This document shows positions 35,074 through 46,734 of a stretch of DNA of 64,000 nucleotides, piece after piece. Under the pieces are notes generated by a model. It made no database searches and was not told where the DNA came from. It saw only the letters and a program-made list of their open reading frames with translations. Position 1 is the stretch's first letter, and every line of letters starts with the position of its first letter. A program made the position numbers and the translations under genes. Source of the DNA: Closterium sp. Naga37s-1 (taxonomy: Eukaryota > Streptophyta > Zygnematophyceae > Desmidiales > Closteriaceae); NCBI GenBank assembly GCA_947471745.1, contig CANJKZ010000522.1, positions 124,001-188,000 on the forward strand, in the 5' to 3' direction.

Positions 35074-35204
35074 TGTCAAAATGTTATAATGCTTATATTG
35101 TGTAGGCTGTAGTGGGGTAGCCCATAAGGGGTACAACCCAATTAGGGTTAGTACTTGTACCAACTTTCTGCTCAATGCATTCTTTCTCGTTCAGTATTCT
35201 GACA
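35074..35204 (+). repeat. Copia 4 5' LTR
   Basis: The sequence is TGTCAAAATG...TTCTGACA, 131 bp. Confidence 0.92.
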
Positions 35205-35239
35205 TGGTTTCAGAGCAGGTCCTGTTCCACGACCATTTA

Positions 35240-35800
35240 TTTTAGGGCCCACCACATACCGCTGCCCCACTAGTCGCGCTGCCCTGCCCTGCCCGTCGCG
35301 CCGCCCTGCTGGCCGCACGTCGCCCTGCCCTGCCTATCGCGTCGCCCTGCTGGCCGTCGCCTCGCCCTGCCCTGCCTGCGCGCCGCCCTGCTGGCCGCCG
35401 CCCTGCTGCCCGCACCGCCCTGCTGCGCGCCGCCCTGCTGCGCGCCGCCCTGCTGCTGCCCGCCCTGCTGGCAGCCGCACTGCTGCCCGCACCGCCCTGC
35501 TGCTCGCGCCGCCCTGCAGCTGTGCGCCCTGCTGCTGCGCGCCCTGCTGTTGCGCGCCGCCCTGCTGGCCGACGCCCTGCTGCCCGCGCGCCGCCCTGCT
35601 GGCAGCCGCACCGCCCTGCCGGCAGCCGCACCGCCCTGCCCTTCCCACGCGCCGCCCTGCTGGCCGCCGCCCTCCCCTGCCATAGCACTGCCCTGCCCTG
35701 GCCGCGCGCCGCTCTTCCCTAGCCGTGCGCCGCCTCTCCTTGCCCTGCGCGCTTCCCTAGTGCTCGCGCGCGCTATGCTTGCATGCTGCCCTGCTGGTCG
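35240..35800 (+). repeat. Copia 4 repetitive leader
   Basis: Units of GCCGCCCTGCTGCGC type are repeated with variations between the primer site and gag. The motif is different from those in the copia 1/2 and copia 3 leaders. Confidence 0.8.
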
Positions 35801-35823
35801 CGCGCCACCCTGCTCAGCCCGCT

Positions 35824-38800
35824 ATGGCTTCTCTCAGTGTTCTCACCTTCGATCAAGAGGGCCATCTTATCCAGTTCGATACGTGGCTCGACGACTTACA
35901 GTTGTACCTACTGAACGATTCTAGAGACATCGTTTCGTTGTTTGACCACACGTCTGGATCCTCTCTCGCCCCTCCCGCCACAGGTGACAGTGTGACTCGC
36001 TCACAGTGGCTTACCCGTGACGCTGCTGCTCGCTTAGTCGTTCGCAACCACCTGCCGTTAGCCAAACGCGCTCACTTTGGCCAGCACAAGACTGCTAAAG
36101 CCCTGTATGACGCTGTAGTCGCTCGTTACTCCTCCCCTGCCACTGCTGCTCTAGGCCGCCTTATGCAGCCCTACCTTTTTCCCGAGCTGTCAGTCGAGGA
36201 CCTCATTACCCACCTTCGCATTAATGACACTCGCTACCGCGGTGCCCTCCCAGCCGAGTTCCTAGACAAGAACCCGCCCCCGATGTACATCACTCTCTAC
36301 TTCATAGTCACTCGCCTCCCTGACTCTCTTCGCGCAGTCAAGGACCACTTTCTCGCACTTGACCCCACAGACCTCACTGTCGACCTGCTCGAGAAGCACC
36401 TCTTTGCAGCTGAGACTAGCATAGTCGCTGTAGGTGCTGCTCGTGTCACTCCTCGCACGCCCTTCTTTGAGGGGTGTTCCCCCTCCCCCCTTGCCCCCTC
36501 CTACGCTTCTGCTGCTGCTGTTGACATCCTTGGTACTGAGGATGTCGGGGCTGCTTCTGCTCTTAGTGGGAAGCGCCGCAGCAGCAAGGGCAAGGGTGGC
36601 AAGAGTGGTGGCGCTGGCAGTGGGGGTGGTGGTGGTGGAGGCGGTGGAGGTGGCAGAGGTGGTAGCAGCGGTGGGAGTGGTGGCAGGAGTGGGGGCTTCG
36701 GTGGCGGCGGTGGTGGCAGCGGTGGGGGTGGGGGTGGCGGTGGTGACGGCAGTGGGAGTGGTGGCGGCGGCAGTGGTGGCAGTCGGGGTGGAGCTGTTCA
36801 GAGAGGAGGTTCTGGCGGTGGCCAGAGGCAGCAGCAGCAGCGTCGGAGCAAGACCCCTACGCCCCAGCAGCTTCGTGAGTGGTTTGCTCAGTGTGGGGCG
36901 TCTGGGGGTAGTGTTCGCTGTCCGTATGTCATTCGCACAGTTGACCGCGCTGGTCAGACATGCGGGAAGTTTCACACACAGCACCGCTGCTTCTCCCGCC
37001 TTGACGACGCTTGTAGCGCAGAGTTTGGCGACGAGGCTGAGCGCCCCCGCTGGCTAGAGCTGCTTAGGTCTGGAGTTGATATCTTTGCTCTTGACTATGA
37101 TGCCATCCTTGCTCCCATGTATGCTTTGTCTGTTAGTGCTGAGGGTGACTGTCATCGTGTGTGCCGCCCGACCCAGGTATAGAGGCTGCTACTCTAGGTG
37201 CTAGTGAGTCTGCTCTCCCTGGTACTGCGCCTGCTGAGGCCTTGCACACCTTCACGCTTGACTCCGGTGCTTCCCGCTATTTCTTCCGCGACAGTACCAC
37301 CCTCACTCCACTCCATGCACCTGTTCCAGTCAGACTGGCCAACCCCTCAGGGGGCTCAGTTCTTGCACGTTCCTCCACTGTTCTCCCATGTCCGGCGGTT
37401 CCGTCCGGCTCACGCTCAGGTCTTCACCTCCCCTCGTTCTCTACGAACTTGGTGAGTACCGCTGCCCTCCAGGATGCGATGGTCACTACCACCACTCCTG
37501 GGGGTCAGCGTGTGTTGATCTGCACGTGTACACGGACGGGCTGTCACCTGGCCACGTTCACCCGTCGGCCTCGGTCGAGTCTGTACACACTGAGGACTAA
37601 GCCTCTTCAGGTAGCTGCGTCTACTCAGGTGTCCGCGTCAGGTCCGGTAGCAGCCCCCTGCTCGTGTCGCCTCCTGTCGCACCAGACTCTCCTTTGGCAC
37701 CACCGCCTTGGTCATCCCTCCCTGCCAAGCCTTCGTGGCATGCACTCTCGCCTCCTTGTTTCTGGTCTTCCCAGGTCTCTGCCTCCCGTCCCGCCCTCGC
37801 CTGCCCCGTCCTGCCTTCCTTGCGTTGAGGGGCGGCAGCGCGCCGCTCCTCACTCCTCGTTTCCCCTGACGACTGCTCCCCTGCAGACTCTCCACATGGA
37901 CGTATGGGGCCCAGCCCACCTCAGTGGACAAGACCGTGAGCGCTACTTCCTGCTGGTTATTGACAACTACACGCGTTACACCACGGTCTTCCCCTTGTGC
38001 AGCAAGGGTGAGGTCCCTAATGTCTTGATCCCTTGGATCCGCTCCGTGAGCGGTTCCGCGAGGACCTTCCTGTCCTGCGTCTGAACTCTGACAGAGGTGG
38101 TGAGTTCTCCTCTGACCTTTTGCATGACTTATGTCGTGGGGAGGGCATCCTCCAGTCGTTCACGCTTCCGGCCTCCCCGCAGCAAAATGGGGTTGCTGAG
38201 CGCCGCATAGGCTTAGTCATGGAGGTGGCTCGTACCTCCATGATCCATGCGGCTGCTCCCCATTTTCTGTGGCTGTTTGCGGTCTGGTACGCTGCGCATC
38301 AGCTCAACCTCTGGCCCCGTGTTTCCTTGCCGGAGACCTCGCCTACACTGCGTTGGATGGGGAAGGTTGGCGATGCGTCGGTATTCCGGGTCTGGGGCTC
38401 TCGTGCCTTTGTTCGCGATACTTCCGCGAACAAGCTCTCCTCCCGCGCTATTTCCAGCGTCTTCCTTGGCTTTCCCCCTGACGCGCTTGGCTGGCAGTTT
38501 TATCACCCCAAATCGCGCCGTGTCCTCCCCTCTCAAGACGTCACGTTTGACGAGTCGGTTCCCTTTTACTGTCTCTTCCCCTACCGCACTGCCCCTCTCC
38601 CACCCCCGCCTCTCTTCCTCGGTCCTGGTCCCCCTCCGGTAAACCCCCTCCCCCCTCAGGGTCCTGCTCCCTCATGTGTGTCTCAGGTAGACCCACTCCC
38701 CCTGGCTGAGCATATTGAGTCCGCTGTAGACTCAGGTGCTCCTAGGGGTGCTGCGTTTGGGGGTGCTGCGTCTGGGGGTGCTGACTCTGGGGGTGCTGAG

Positions 38801-41760
38801 CCTGCGAGTGCGGAGCCTGGGGGTGCTGAGTCTGAGGGTGCGGAGCCTGGGGGTGCTCAGTCGGAGGGTGCGGAGTCAGGGGGTGCTGAGCTAGAGGTAC
38901 TGGAGCTGCCGGAGCTGGTGGTGTTGGAGGCGCTGGAGTTGGAGAACATGGAGCTGGAGGCACTGGAGCTGGAGACCCTGGAGTTTGAGGCACTGGTGCT
39001 GGAGGCGCTGAAGCTGGAGGCACTGGAGCTGGAGGTGCTGGAGCTTCTAGTCCTGGAGGTGCTGGAGTTACTGATGGAGCTGGAGGTACCGGAGGTGCTG
39101 GAGCTGCTGGTCCTGGAGGTGCTCGTACTCGAGGTACAAGAGCTGCCGGAGCTGGTGGTGTGTGAGGCACTGGAGCTGGAGTCCCTGGAGCTGGAGGCGC
39201 TGCAGCTGGACCCGCTGGAGCTGGAGACGCTGGCGCTGGAGGCGCTAGAGCTGGAGGCACCGGAGCTTGAGACCCTGGAGCTGGAGGTGCTGGCGCTGGG
39301 GGTGCTAGAGCTGGTGCTGGAGGCACTATGCAGCGGCGACCGTTTTTTGTTTCGCTGCCGCCGACGTCTCTGCCGCCACCTGACTCGGTCCTTCGCCAGG
39401 TTCTTAGTCTCCTGTCTTCTACTGGCCTTACTCCAAGCTTGTTGTGTCCACCGCCTCAACAGTTGCAGGCACAGTTACAGCCAGACTCCCCACTGCCTGC
39501 TCGTTCTTCTTACACTGTGTAGACAGACTCTCTTACAGAACATCGTGAGCCTGATTCTCGTCCTCCCTCGCCTGCTCGCGCTGTTCGCACTGGTCGTCGT
39601 GTTCCTCGTCCGCGTCCTCCTCCTGTCCCCGGCACTCACATTATGGCACTTCGTCCTTCCTCTGCTCCACTGAGAGTTCCCCTGCCGTCTCCTCCTGCAT
39701 CCTCTCTTGCTGGTGGTCCGGACCCTAAGTCTGACTTAGCTCGTGCTGCGAGTCCTACTGTCCCACGTCTTCTAGCCACTGTTGTCACTGACCCTTCGTT
39801 TGAGTCCATTGCTGCGTCTGCCCTAGTTGCTGAGCTTGTTGAATTTGCTGCCGCCTGTCATCTCGACTACGCCGCTAGTCTTGTTGCTGAGTCTGAGTCT
39901 GACTGACCTCTGTCCGTCGGGGGTGAGTGTGCTCTTGGCACGGACGTCTTTGAGGCCACGCAGGAGGACTTTGAGTGTCTTGTCGCTACTGTACCTCATC
40001 TCATGGCCATGCTGCTTGCACATGAGGGAGACCCGGATGCACCAGACATCCCGACCCCACTCTCTTACGCAGAGACAATTACGGGTCCCTACTCCTCTCA
40101 ATGGCAGACAGCCATGGACGCAAAGATGGCATCCTAGAAGTCCACAGGCACCTACGTCAATGCAGTTCCCCCTTCTGGGGCGAACATAGTCGATGGCATG
40201 TGGATTTTCAGAGTGAAGCGGCCGCCGGGTTCTTCGCCTGCCTTCAAGGCGCGTTACCTTGCTCGAGGCTTCAGTCAGCGACAGGGAGTTGACTTCTTCC
40301 AGACCTTCTCCCCTACCCCGAAGATGACCACTCTGTTAGAAAAGAACAGTTGAAAGTTAGAAACAAGAAAAAGAGAGGTTTCACTAGCAGGCAGTTGAGT
40401 ACATATAGGAAACCCTAAATTGGGCTGTACTCGCTATTGAGTACCCCACTGCAGGCTAGACAAACATAACATTCTGACACACTCTTCGAGTTCTGCTGCA
40501 CGTCGCCGCTCAGCGTGACTACGAGCTGCACTCTCTTGAATTCAGCACAAATTTCTTAAAGGGCAGCCTGCACAAGGAGATGTGGCTGTGTCGCCCACCT
40601 GGCTTCACTTGGTCGTTTCCTTCAGGTACTCAGTGGAGCCTCCAGCGGCCAGTCTACGGTCTCCGCCAGGCGCCTCGCGAGTGGCACGACACATTGAGGA
40701 CGTCGATTGCTGCTCTTGGATTTGCTCCTTCGACTGCTGACCCGTCACTGTTTCTGCGCACCGACACTTCGCTCCCGCCGTTCTACGTCCTCGTTTACGT
40801 TGACGACTTGTTTTTTGCCACTACTGACAGTGAGGCACTGACCCTTGTGAAGTCGGAGCTGCAGAAGAGACACATCTGCACTGACCTGGGTGAGCTGCAC
40901 AGCTATCTTGGATTGCAGATCACCCGGGACAGAGCACGGCGCACCATCACCCTGACTCAGTCACACATGGTGCACCAGGTCCTTCAGCGTTTCGGCTTCC
41001 GGTACTCCTTGCCACAATCCACTCCTCTGCCTACCGGTCACTCGCTCTCACCTCCACCTTCGGACGAGTCCGTAGAGCCGAGTGGCCCGTATCCAGAGCT
41101 TGTGGGCTGCCTCATGTACCTGATGACCTGCACTCGACCTGACCTTGCCTACCCTCTTAGCATCCTGGCACGCTACGTTGCGCCCGGGAGACACCGACCA
41201 GAGCACTGGGAGGCCGCTAAGAGGGTGTTGCGCTACTTGTGCAGTACATCGGGCATGGGGCTCGTGCTTGGAGGACGGAGTCCAGTTGTCCTCACAGGAC
41301 ACGCAGATGCTTCTTGGGTTGACGACTTGGCTACGCAGCGGTCGTCACAGGGTTACACTTTCAGCCTTGGCTCCGGCTTTGTTTCTTGGCGGTCTACCCG
41401 CTCGTCTTCTGTTCTCAGTTCCAGTTGGGAGGCTGAGATCTACGCAGGGGCCATGGCTGCATAGGAGTTACGCTGGCTCACCTACCTACTGACTGACTTG
41501 GGAGAGTGGCCTCGTTCTTTTCCAGTTCTGTAGGTAGACAACAAGGCCATGATTGCCTTGTGTCAGGAGCACAGACTAGAGCACAGAACGAAGCACATCG
41601 CTCTGCGTTACTTCCTCGGGTGGTCAGCTTCATCTTGCTTACGTGGCCACTCGGGCCAACACTACTGATAGATTCACCAAGGCACTTCAGCCTGGTGATC
41701 ATCAGCGTTTCTGTACTGTTTTAGGCCTTGTGCCTACTTTGCCTCACTTGCTTACTGCGT
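35824..41760 (+). pseudogene. Copia 4 gag-pol polyprotein
   Basis: The start is ATG 35824 (MASLSVLTFDQEGHLIQFDTW). Gag, the Gly/Ser-rich tract and the Cys-His knuckle (CPYVIRT...GQTCGKFHTQHRC) are intact up to a 1-nt deletion near 37157. Protease (LDSGAS) and the integrase start are in the next frame to about 38050, where 16 nt are missing before LNSDRGGEF (the usual His is Asn). The Ala/Gly/Glu linker loses its frame near 38890. RT carries TGA at 39904-39906, TAG near 40136 and the solo LTR at 40334-40479, then YVDDL. RNase H has TAG at 41462 and about 41531, plus a small deletion near 41620. This is clearly dead. Confidence 0.9.
40334..40479 (-). repeat. Solo LTR inside copia 4 RT (146 bp)
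   Basis: The sequence TGTTAGAAAAG...TTCTGACA is flanked by CACTC on both sides (40329-40333 and 40480-40484). Removing it and one CACTC restores the RT sequence order seen in copia 3. It is related to the LTR of the 1.6-kb element (shared blocks around TGTACTCGCTAT and ACCCCACT). It is probably left by LTR-LTR recombination. Confidence 0.9.
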
Positions 41761-41995
41761 GACTTTGCTTGTACTGTGATATATATCTATAGATATACTT
41801 GCATGCCTATACTTGCTAGGGTATGATCATTGTACTGTTTGTTCTCTTTTATATAAATTTGCATGTGAACTGGCCTTGTGGCCATTTGCTTGTGCTCAGA
41901 ATGTGTGGTGACTTCGTGATCCAGTCTGAACTTGGTTTGCTTTTCTTGACTGGTCTTGTGACCACTTGTTCTCCCCCACTTTGCGTATGGGGGTG

Positions 41996-42126
41996 TGTCA
42001 AAATGTTATAATGCTTATATTGTGTAGGTTGTAGTGGGGTAGCCCATAAGGGGTACAACCCAATTAGGATTAGTACTTGTACCAACTTTCTGTTCAATGC
42101 ATTCATTTTCGTTCAGTATTCTGACA
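41996..42126 (+). repeat. Copia 4 3' LTR
   Basis: The sequence is TGTCAAAATG...TTCTGACA, 131 bp, with 5 differences from the 5' LTR. Confidence 0.92.
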
Positions 42127-42131
42127 TGCTG

Positions 42132-43138
42132 TGCGCGTGGCATTGGGTTGTCCGAACTCGGCGTCATGGGCACTGTTGGGTTTTGCCAGTAGTTCAAGTA
42201 AAACGGGGACTACTACATCGTCACTGATGTGGCGTTGTTGTACGCGAACTCGATCAGCGGCAGCTGCTGCTCCCGTGTTGTCGGGTCGTCGCACGTGGCA
42301 CGAATCAGTTGCTCCATCGTCTGATTCGTCCGCTCCGTTTGACCGTCGGTCTTGGTGTGGTACGACGAGCTGAACTGTAGCCTGGTCCCGAACTGCTCCT
42401 AGAGGTTCTTCCAGAAGTTGCTGGTAAACTTCGTGTCGCGGTCGCTAATGATTGTGGCTGGTATCCCGTGCAGTCCAACGGCGGTTGCGATGAACAGGCG
42501 AGCGGTTTCTTTGGCTGAGATCGATTTCCTGCACGTAGCAAAGTGAGCCATTTTGTCAGTCGGTCAACGACGACCATTACCGCGTCGTTACCCCCAGGGT
42601 TCGAAGGTAACCCTGTGACGAAATCCATGGTAACCTGCTGCCAGGCGCGCTCGGGCGGTGGAATCAGCTGGAACTGACCCGCCTTTCTTTTTCGCGAGCT
42701 CTTCATCACCTGACACGTAGGACACGAGCCCACGTGGTGTTGTACGCCGGTCAACAGCTCCGGCCAGTAGTAATACCGCTGCAGTTGCTGTCGCGTTTTT
42801 TCTACCCCGAAGTGACCCGAGGTAACCCCGGCGTGTGCCTCCTGCAGTAACAGTTCCCTCAGTAGTGAGTACGCGGGTACCCAAATGCGGTTGGTGCCTG
42901 TCTTTACGTAATAGACTCCTTTAGCTTCTGCCAGTTGCTGTGAATTTCCGGTCGTGTAAAATGGGTCGGTACTGTATCCATGGGTGAATAGGCATGTTAA
43001 CAATGGGTTGGTCTGGGCGAGTAGGATGGCGTGGAGTTGGGCGATAGGGCGGGTGAGTGCATCGGCGATATTTGATGCGCCTTTTTTGTAAGTGATGGTG
43101 TAGTGGAAGTTGGACTCCAGATAGTCCAACCAGCGGAT
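42132..43138 (-). pseudogene. Gypsy B integrase, zinc domain and core
   Basis: The zinc domain is EAHAGVTSGHFG...CPTC. The core starts with MDFVTGLP and is frame-shifted by a missing A after VVVDRLTK, then reads [13 protein letters not shown] and DGQTERTNQTMEQ in the next frame, so the D, D and E positions are all recognisable. A TAG interrupts WKNL*EQFGT, and two adjacent TAG codons precede SPFYLNYW. Copia 4 interrupts the gene at 42126-42131; the remainder is at 34564-35068. Confidence 0.85.
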
Positions 43139-44300
43139 CTATCGCGGATTGAGATTCGGTTGGGCGTGAAGGTACTGTAGTGCACGATGGCCTGTCCGTA
43201 GTGCCACGTCGGCTCCTGTCAGGTAGCACCGCCACACCTTGAACGCATGCACGATCGCCAGCATCTCGCGGTCGTGTATCGGGTAGTTGCGTTCGGGCGG
43301 GTGAAGTTTGCGGGACTCGTACGCGATTGGCTGAAGGCCATTCCCGAAGTCCTGCAACAGTACTGCTCCCATAGCGATGTGACTTGCGTTGGTGATGATC
43401 TCGAACGGACGGTGAGGATCTGCGATGCGAAGCACGGGCGGGGAGCACAGAATATTTTTGAGGGCCGAGAAGGCAGCTTGCTCTTTCTCAGCTGGTTGGT
43501 CAACGGAGCAGTCAACTTCGCCATGTCAAGGACGAACCAGCGCACGTAGTTGGCGAACCCCAAAAAACTATGTAGCTGAGTCAAATTTGTCGGCGCGTGC
43601 CATGCTTGGATCGTCGCGATTTTTTTCGGGTCTATTTCCACTCCATTAGCTGAAATAACGTGCCCTAAAAACTCCAGTTTGTCCTGTAAAAACTCACACA
43701 TAGAGGCCTTTGTCAGTAGGCGGTTCTCACTCAGTTTTTTAAAAACTGTTGCGATGTCCCGTAGGTGCTGTGCTCTGTCGGTGCTGTAAATCAGTATGTC
43801 GTCAAGATACACGATGACGCACTTATCTAAAAGCGGGCGGAAGGCTTCGTTCATGGTCATTTGAAAAGTGGCGGGGGCGTTGGTCAGTCTGAAGGGCATG
43901 ACGGTGTATTCGAAGGATCCGTAGCGCGTTCGGAAAGCTGTTTTCGGGCAGTCGGGTGGGTTGACTCGGATCTGGTGGTAGCCTCCTCGAAGGTCAATTT
44001 TTGAGAGAACACGGGCTATGCGTAGTTGGTTGATCAGTTCGTCGGCTCGTGGGATGGGGTAACGGGAATTGATGGTAACCCTATTCAGTGCGCGGTAATC
44101 GATGCACATGCGAAAACCCCTGTCCTTCTTCAGTGTGAATAGTATCGGTGCTAGAAGGGTGACGAACTCGGATGAATGAACTCCTTCTCGAGCAGGTAAT
44201 CCAGCTGCTTCCTCAGTTCGTCCACTTCGGGTTGGGTCAGTCGGAACTGTCGCTGTACCGTCAGCTGTGCCCCCGGTTCTAACTCTATCCTGTGGTCGTG
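43139..44300 (-). pseudogene. Gypsy B reverse transcriptase and RNase H
   Basis: RT motifs are FRMCIDYRALNRVT, KIDLRGGYHQIRV, VMPFRLTNAPATFQ and catalytic VIVYLDDILIYS, followed by FLGHVISANGVEIDP. The frame is lost near 43480, after NQLRKS, and RNase H continues in another frame (PFEIITNASHIAMGAVLLQDFG ... REMLAIVHAFKVWRCYLTGAD). The first RNase H catalytic Asp (usually TDAS) is Asn here. A TAG at 43139-43141 separates RNase H from integrase. Confidence 0.85.
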
Positions 44301-44573
44301 CGGTCACTGAGGTGGCAGTCCTGTCGGCAGATCGTCCGGGAAAATCCCACTGTGCTGCTTCAGTAGTGCTGCCAAGTCATCCGGTACGTCGGCTAGCAGT
44401 TTCTGTAACCCCCCCCCCTTTGTCTGCTGCCTCGGCTTCCCGAATGTTGACCGCGTACACGTCAGCTCCCGCCGCTACGGCGCGTTTCATCGTGATTGCG
44501 TTTGACATGCACCGACGAAGACTCAGGCGAGCCCCAGCGATTTAAGGCAATGTTGTTACCGTTTACTCGCACA

Positions 44574-44710
44574 TGTCAGAGGTCCACTGGTGATCCCCGA
44601 TTGATCCTAGGGAAGGGTTACATGCTCGTTGTCCTGGGGGGTTATGGGCGCACTGACCCGCTACTTAACAAGCCCGTTTATCCAATGGTCTAGTGGTTGG
44701 GATTCTGACA
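44574..44710 (+). repeat. TRIM left LTR
   Basis: It is 137 bp and differs from the right LTR at about four positions, including one missing C in the TATCCC stretch. Confidence 0.88.
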
Positions 44711-44779
44711 TGGTACAAGGGCGAAAGTCTCGGGTTCGAATCCCAGTGTGTGCACTTCGGGCATCCCGGTGCGGGGGGG

Positions 44780-44917
44780 TGTCAGAGGTCCACTGGTGAT
44801 CCCCGATTGATCCTAGGGAAGGGTTACAGGCTCGTTGTCCTGGGGGGTTATGGGCGCACTGACCCGCAACTTAACAAGCCCTTTTATCCCAATGGTCTAG
44901 TGGTTGGGATTCTGACA
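44780..44917 (+). repeat. TRIM right LTR
   Basis: It is 138 bp and is closer to the solo copy at 30138-30275 than the left LTR is. Confidence 0.88.
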
Positions 44918-45020
44918 GCACGGTGCAGTCACTCGTTGTCCAGTCGATTCGCGGATAGTGTCGTCGCAGCCAATCACGGCCGAGTAAAATGTCGGTTCCG
45001 TCGAGGGTCGTTGTAATCAT

Positions 45021-45317
45021 TTACTGGCTAAACGTGAAGTTACCCCCGCATCGAATCCGAACTCGGTCCACGCGTTCCCGTATCGCCAGTGGCGTGCCGT
45101 CGACCAGTCTTGCGTCGATCTCAGGTAAACACATGTCCAGTGGCAGTTTCAGTTTCCGTGCTGTAGCAGTGTTGATCAGGCTGTGAATGGCTCCCCCGTC
45201 TACAAATATTTTAACTAAGTATGTCCCAATTTTCCTACTAAGCAGTATGGGGCTGTCTACCGTGGTACCCTCCTTATTCGGCCGGGTGTGGTCGATTGTG
45301 TGAACCGGCACAATCAC
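45021..45317 (-). pseudogene. Gypsy B protease region
   Basis: This retropepsin-like piece carries VKIFVDGGAIHSLIN at the active-site position and LDMCLPEIDARLVDGTPL after it. The active site is DGGA, not the usual DTGA or DSGA, and gypsy A has YGGA. The frame ends at 45021; the following LGRDWLRR-type block continues to about 44923, where the TRIM is inserted. Confidence 0.7.
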
Positions 45318-45376
45318 TCGGTGAGGGTCAGTTGGGTCGGGCGAGCGGCGTGACCTGTCAGTAGAGGGCCCGTCTG

Positions 45377-46550
45377 CTACTGACTCCCAGCGTTTTCCTG
45401 CTGCTTGGTCTGTTTCTGCTGCTCAGCTTCCCCCTTTCCCTTCGCGTTTTCCGGGCATTCGCTTTTGCGGTGTCCCGACCGATTGCACGCGAAGCAGCGC
45501 CCCTTGAACGGTGCGGCAGCGGCATTTGCGGCGACGGCACGTATCGTAGCGCCCTCGTTCGTCCCACGAGATCGATGTCCCCAGTTGTTGCTACTTCCGT
45601 AGGACCCCGGTCTTGGTCGACGGAAAAAAATCGAGTTTCTCCGCCATAGCGAGAATCTCCTGGAAGTCGGTGACGCCGCGGAGCTGGATTTCCTGAGCAA
45701 TGTCGTGCTTCAGGCTGCCCATGTAGCGGTCGATGCGCTCAGATTCGTGCATGTAGCCCACCTGCTCACACATCGCTAGAAACTCGCTGGTGTAATCTTG
45801 GACGGAATCGGGTTGGCGCCAAGTGCGGAGCTTCTGACGCGCCGCGATCGAAGCCGCAATTGGCTCAAATCGGGCGCGCAGACCTGCGCACCACGCGTCC
45901 CACGTGCGATATTGGGGCACCTCCACGAAATACGACGGCGCCCAAGGTCCGGTTTGTCCTTCCCGTGTCGGTAGAGTCGCGTAGTCCATCGGCTTCGTGA
46001 CGATGACGAGCCACCAATCCATGGCGGGTCCTCGCAGCAGCGACACGGCGTAGCGAATTTTCGCCGTATCCTCCGAGACGTAGTTGGCGTCGAAGAAAAT
46101 GTTCAACGTGAACAACCACGCCTGAACGGTAGGACCACCCCATTGACTCGGGTCAAAGCATGGCGGATGCTGCGGCTTCAGCGGCATCGGCGACGCCAGT
46201 GTTGATTCGCCGGCCGGCACAGAAATCGTTACGCGGGGTTGACTCCTGGCCGCATTCGTCGTGTCGGGGTGTGTCGTGCCGTGGTCGTCGTCTCTGTCGT
46301 TGCGGACGACGCCATCACTGGCCGCGCTCGCGGGTTGCCCCACACTTCCGTGCTGCGATGCTTGTGGTGCAGGTTGTCCCGGAGTGCCAGGTGCTTGTGA
46401 TTGTGCTTGCTGTGCTCGTGCGACGTCATTCTACAGGGACGTGCATTCTGCCGTCAGTGCCGCGATTTCTTCAGAGCTTTCGCGAAGTTGCTGCAGCAGT
46501 TCGTTCAAGCGCTCTTGCGTGAGGCTTGTGACGTCAATGTGTTCGGCCAT
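45377..46550 (-). pseudogene. Gypsy B gag
   Basis: The start is ATG 46550 (MAEHIDVTSLTQERLNELLQ). A TAG at 46431-46433 breaks the N-terminal region. The capsid block follows in the same frame (CFDPSQWGGPTVQAWLF, LLRGPAMDWW, DYTSEFLAMCEQ, RYMGSLKHDIAQEIQLRG). A single extra T in a T7 run near 45630 shifts the frame before the zinc knuckle (CFACNRSGHRKSEC), and the second frame ends at 45377. Gypsy A shows the undisturbed order in this area. Confidence 0.85.
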
Positions 46551-46734
46551 GTCGAAGGGCGTCGGCTCAGCTTAATCTAGGCGCAGTCGTGGCTGCACGC
46601 GTTTACGAGAGAACGCGAGGACAGCGGCTCCTAGTTGCTAAGGGGCGTGAGTCCCTTCGAGTGAAAAAATCAAAAGTTGATTTCCTGGGGTGCGGAGATG
46701 CGCGGTCTGAAAGAAAGTGGCTCTGGTAACCAAG

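Larger units (their letters stand above)
35074..42126 (+). mobile_element. Copia element 4, complete with LTRs, nested in gypsy B integrase
   Basis: The LTRs are 35074-35204 and 41996-42126, 131 bp each with 5 differences. Target duplication TGCTG is perfect (35069-35073 and 42127-42131). The primer site TGGTTTCAGAGCAGG follows the 5' LTR at 35205. The purine tract GTATGGGGGTG precedes the 3' LTR. The LTR core is the reverse complement of the copia 1/2 LTR type, so it is a related family. The gag-pol has many lesions and a solo LTR inside RT. Confidence 0.93.
44574..44917 (+). mobile_element. TRIM (miniature LTR element, 344 bp) with tRNA-like boxes
   Basis: Two LTRs (44574-44710, 137 bp, and 44780-44917, 138 bp; TGTCAG...CTGACA) flank only 69 bp. 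Target duplication is GCACA (44569-44573) and GCACG (44918-44922); gypsy A shows the uninterrupted site. The interior starts TGGTACAAGGGCG where a primer site belongs, and ends with a G7 run. The end of each LTR contains TGGTCTAGTGGTTGGGAT, which matches the D-arm and A box of a tRNA-Glu-like gene, and the interior contains GGGTTCGAATCCC, a B-box/T-arm. Orientation is assigned from the primer-site position. Confidence 0.88.

Noticed and set aside
44680..44770. A functional tRNA gene in gypsy B
   Set aside because: D-arm and T-arm boxes are present, but I could not pair an acceptor or anticodon stem, and the sequence lies exactly across an LTR-interior border of a TRIM.
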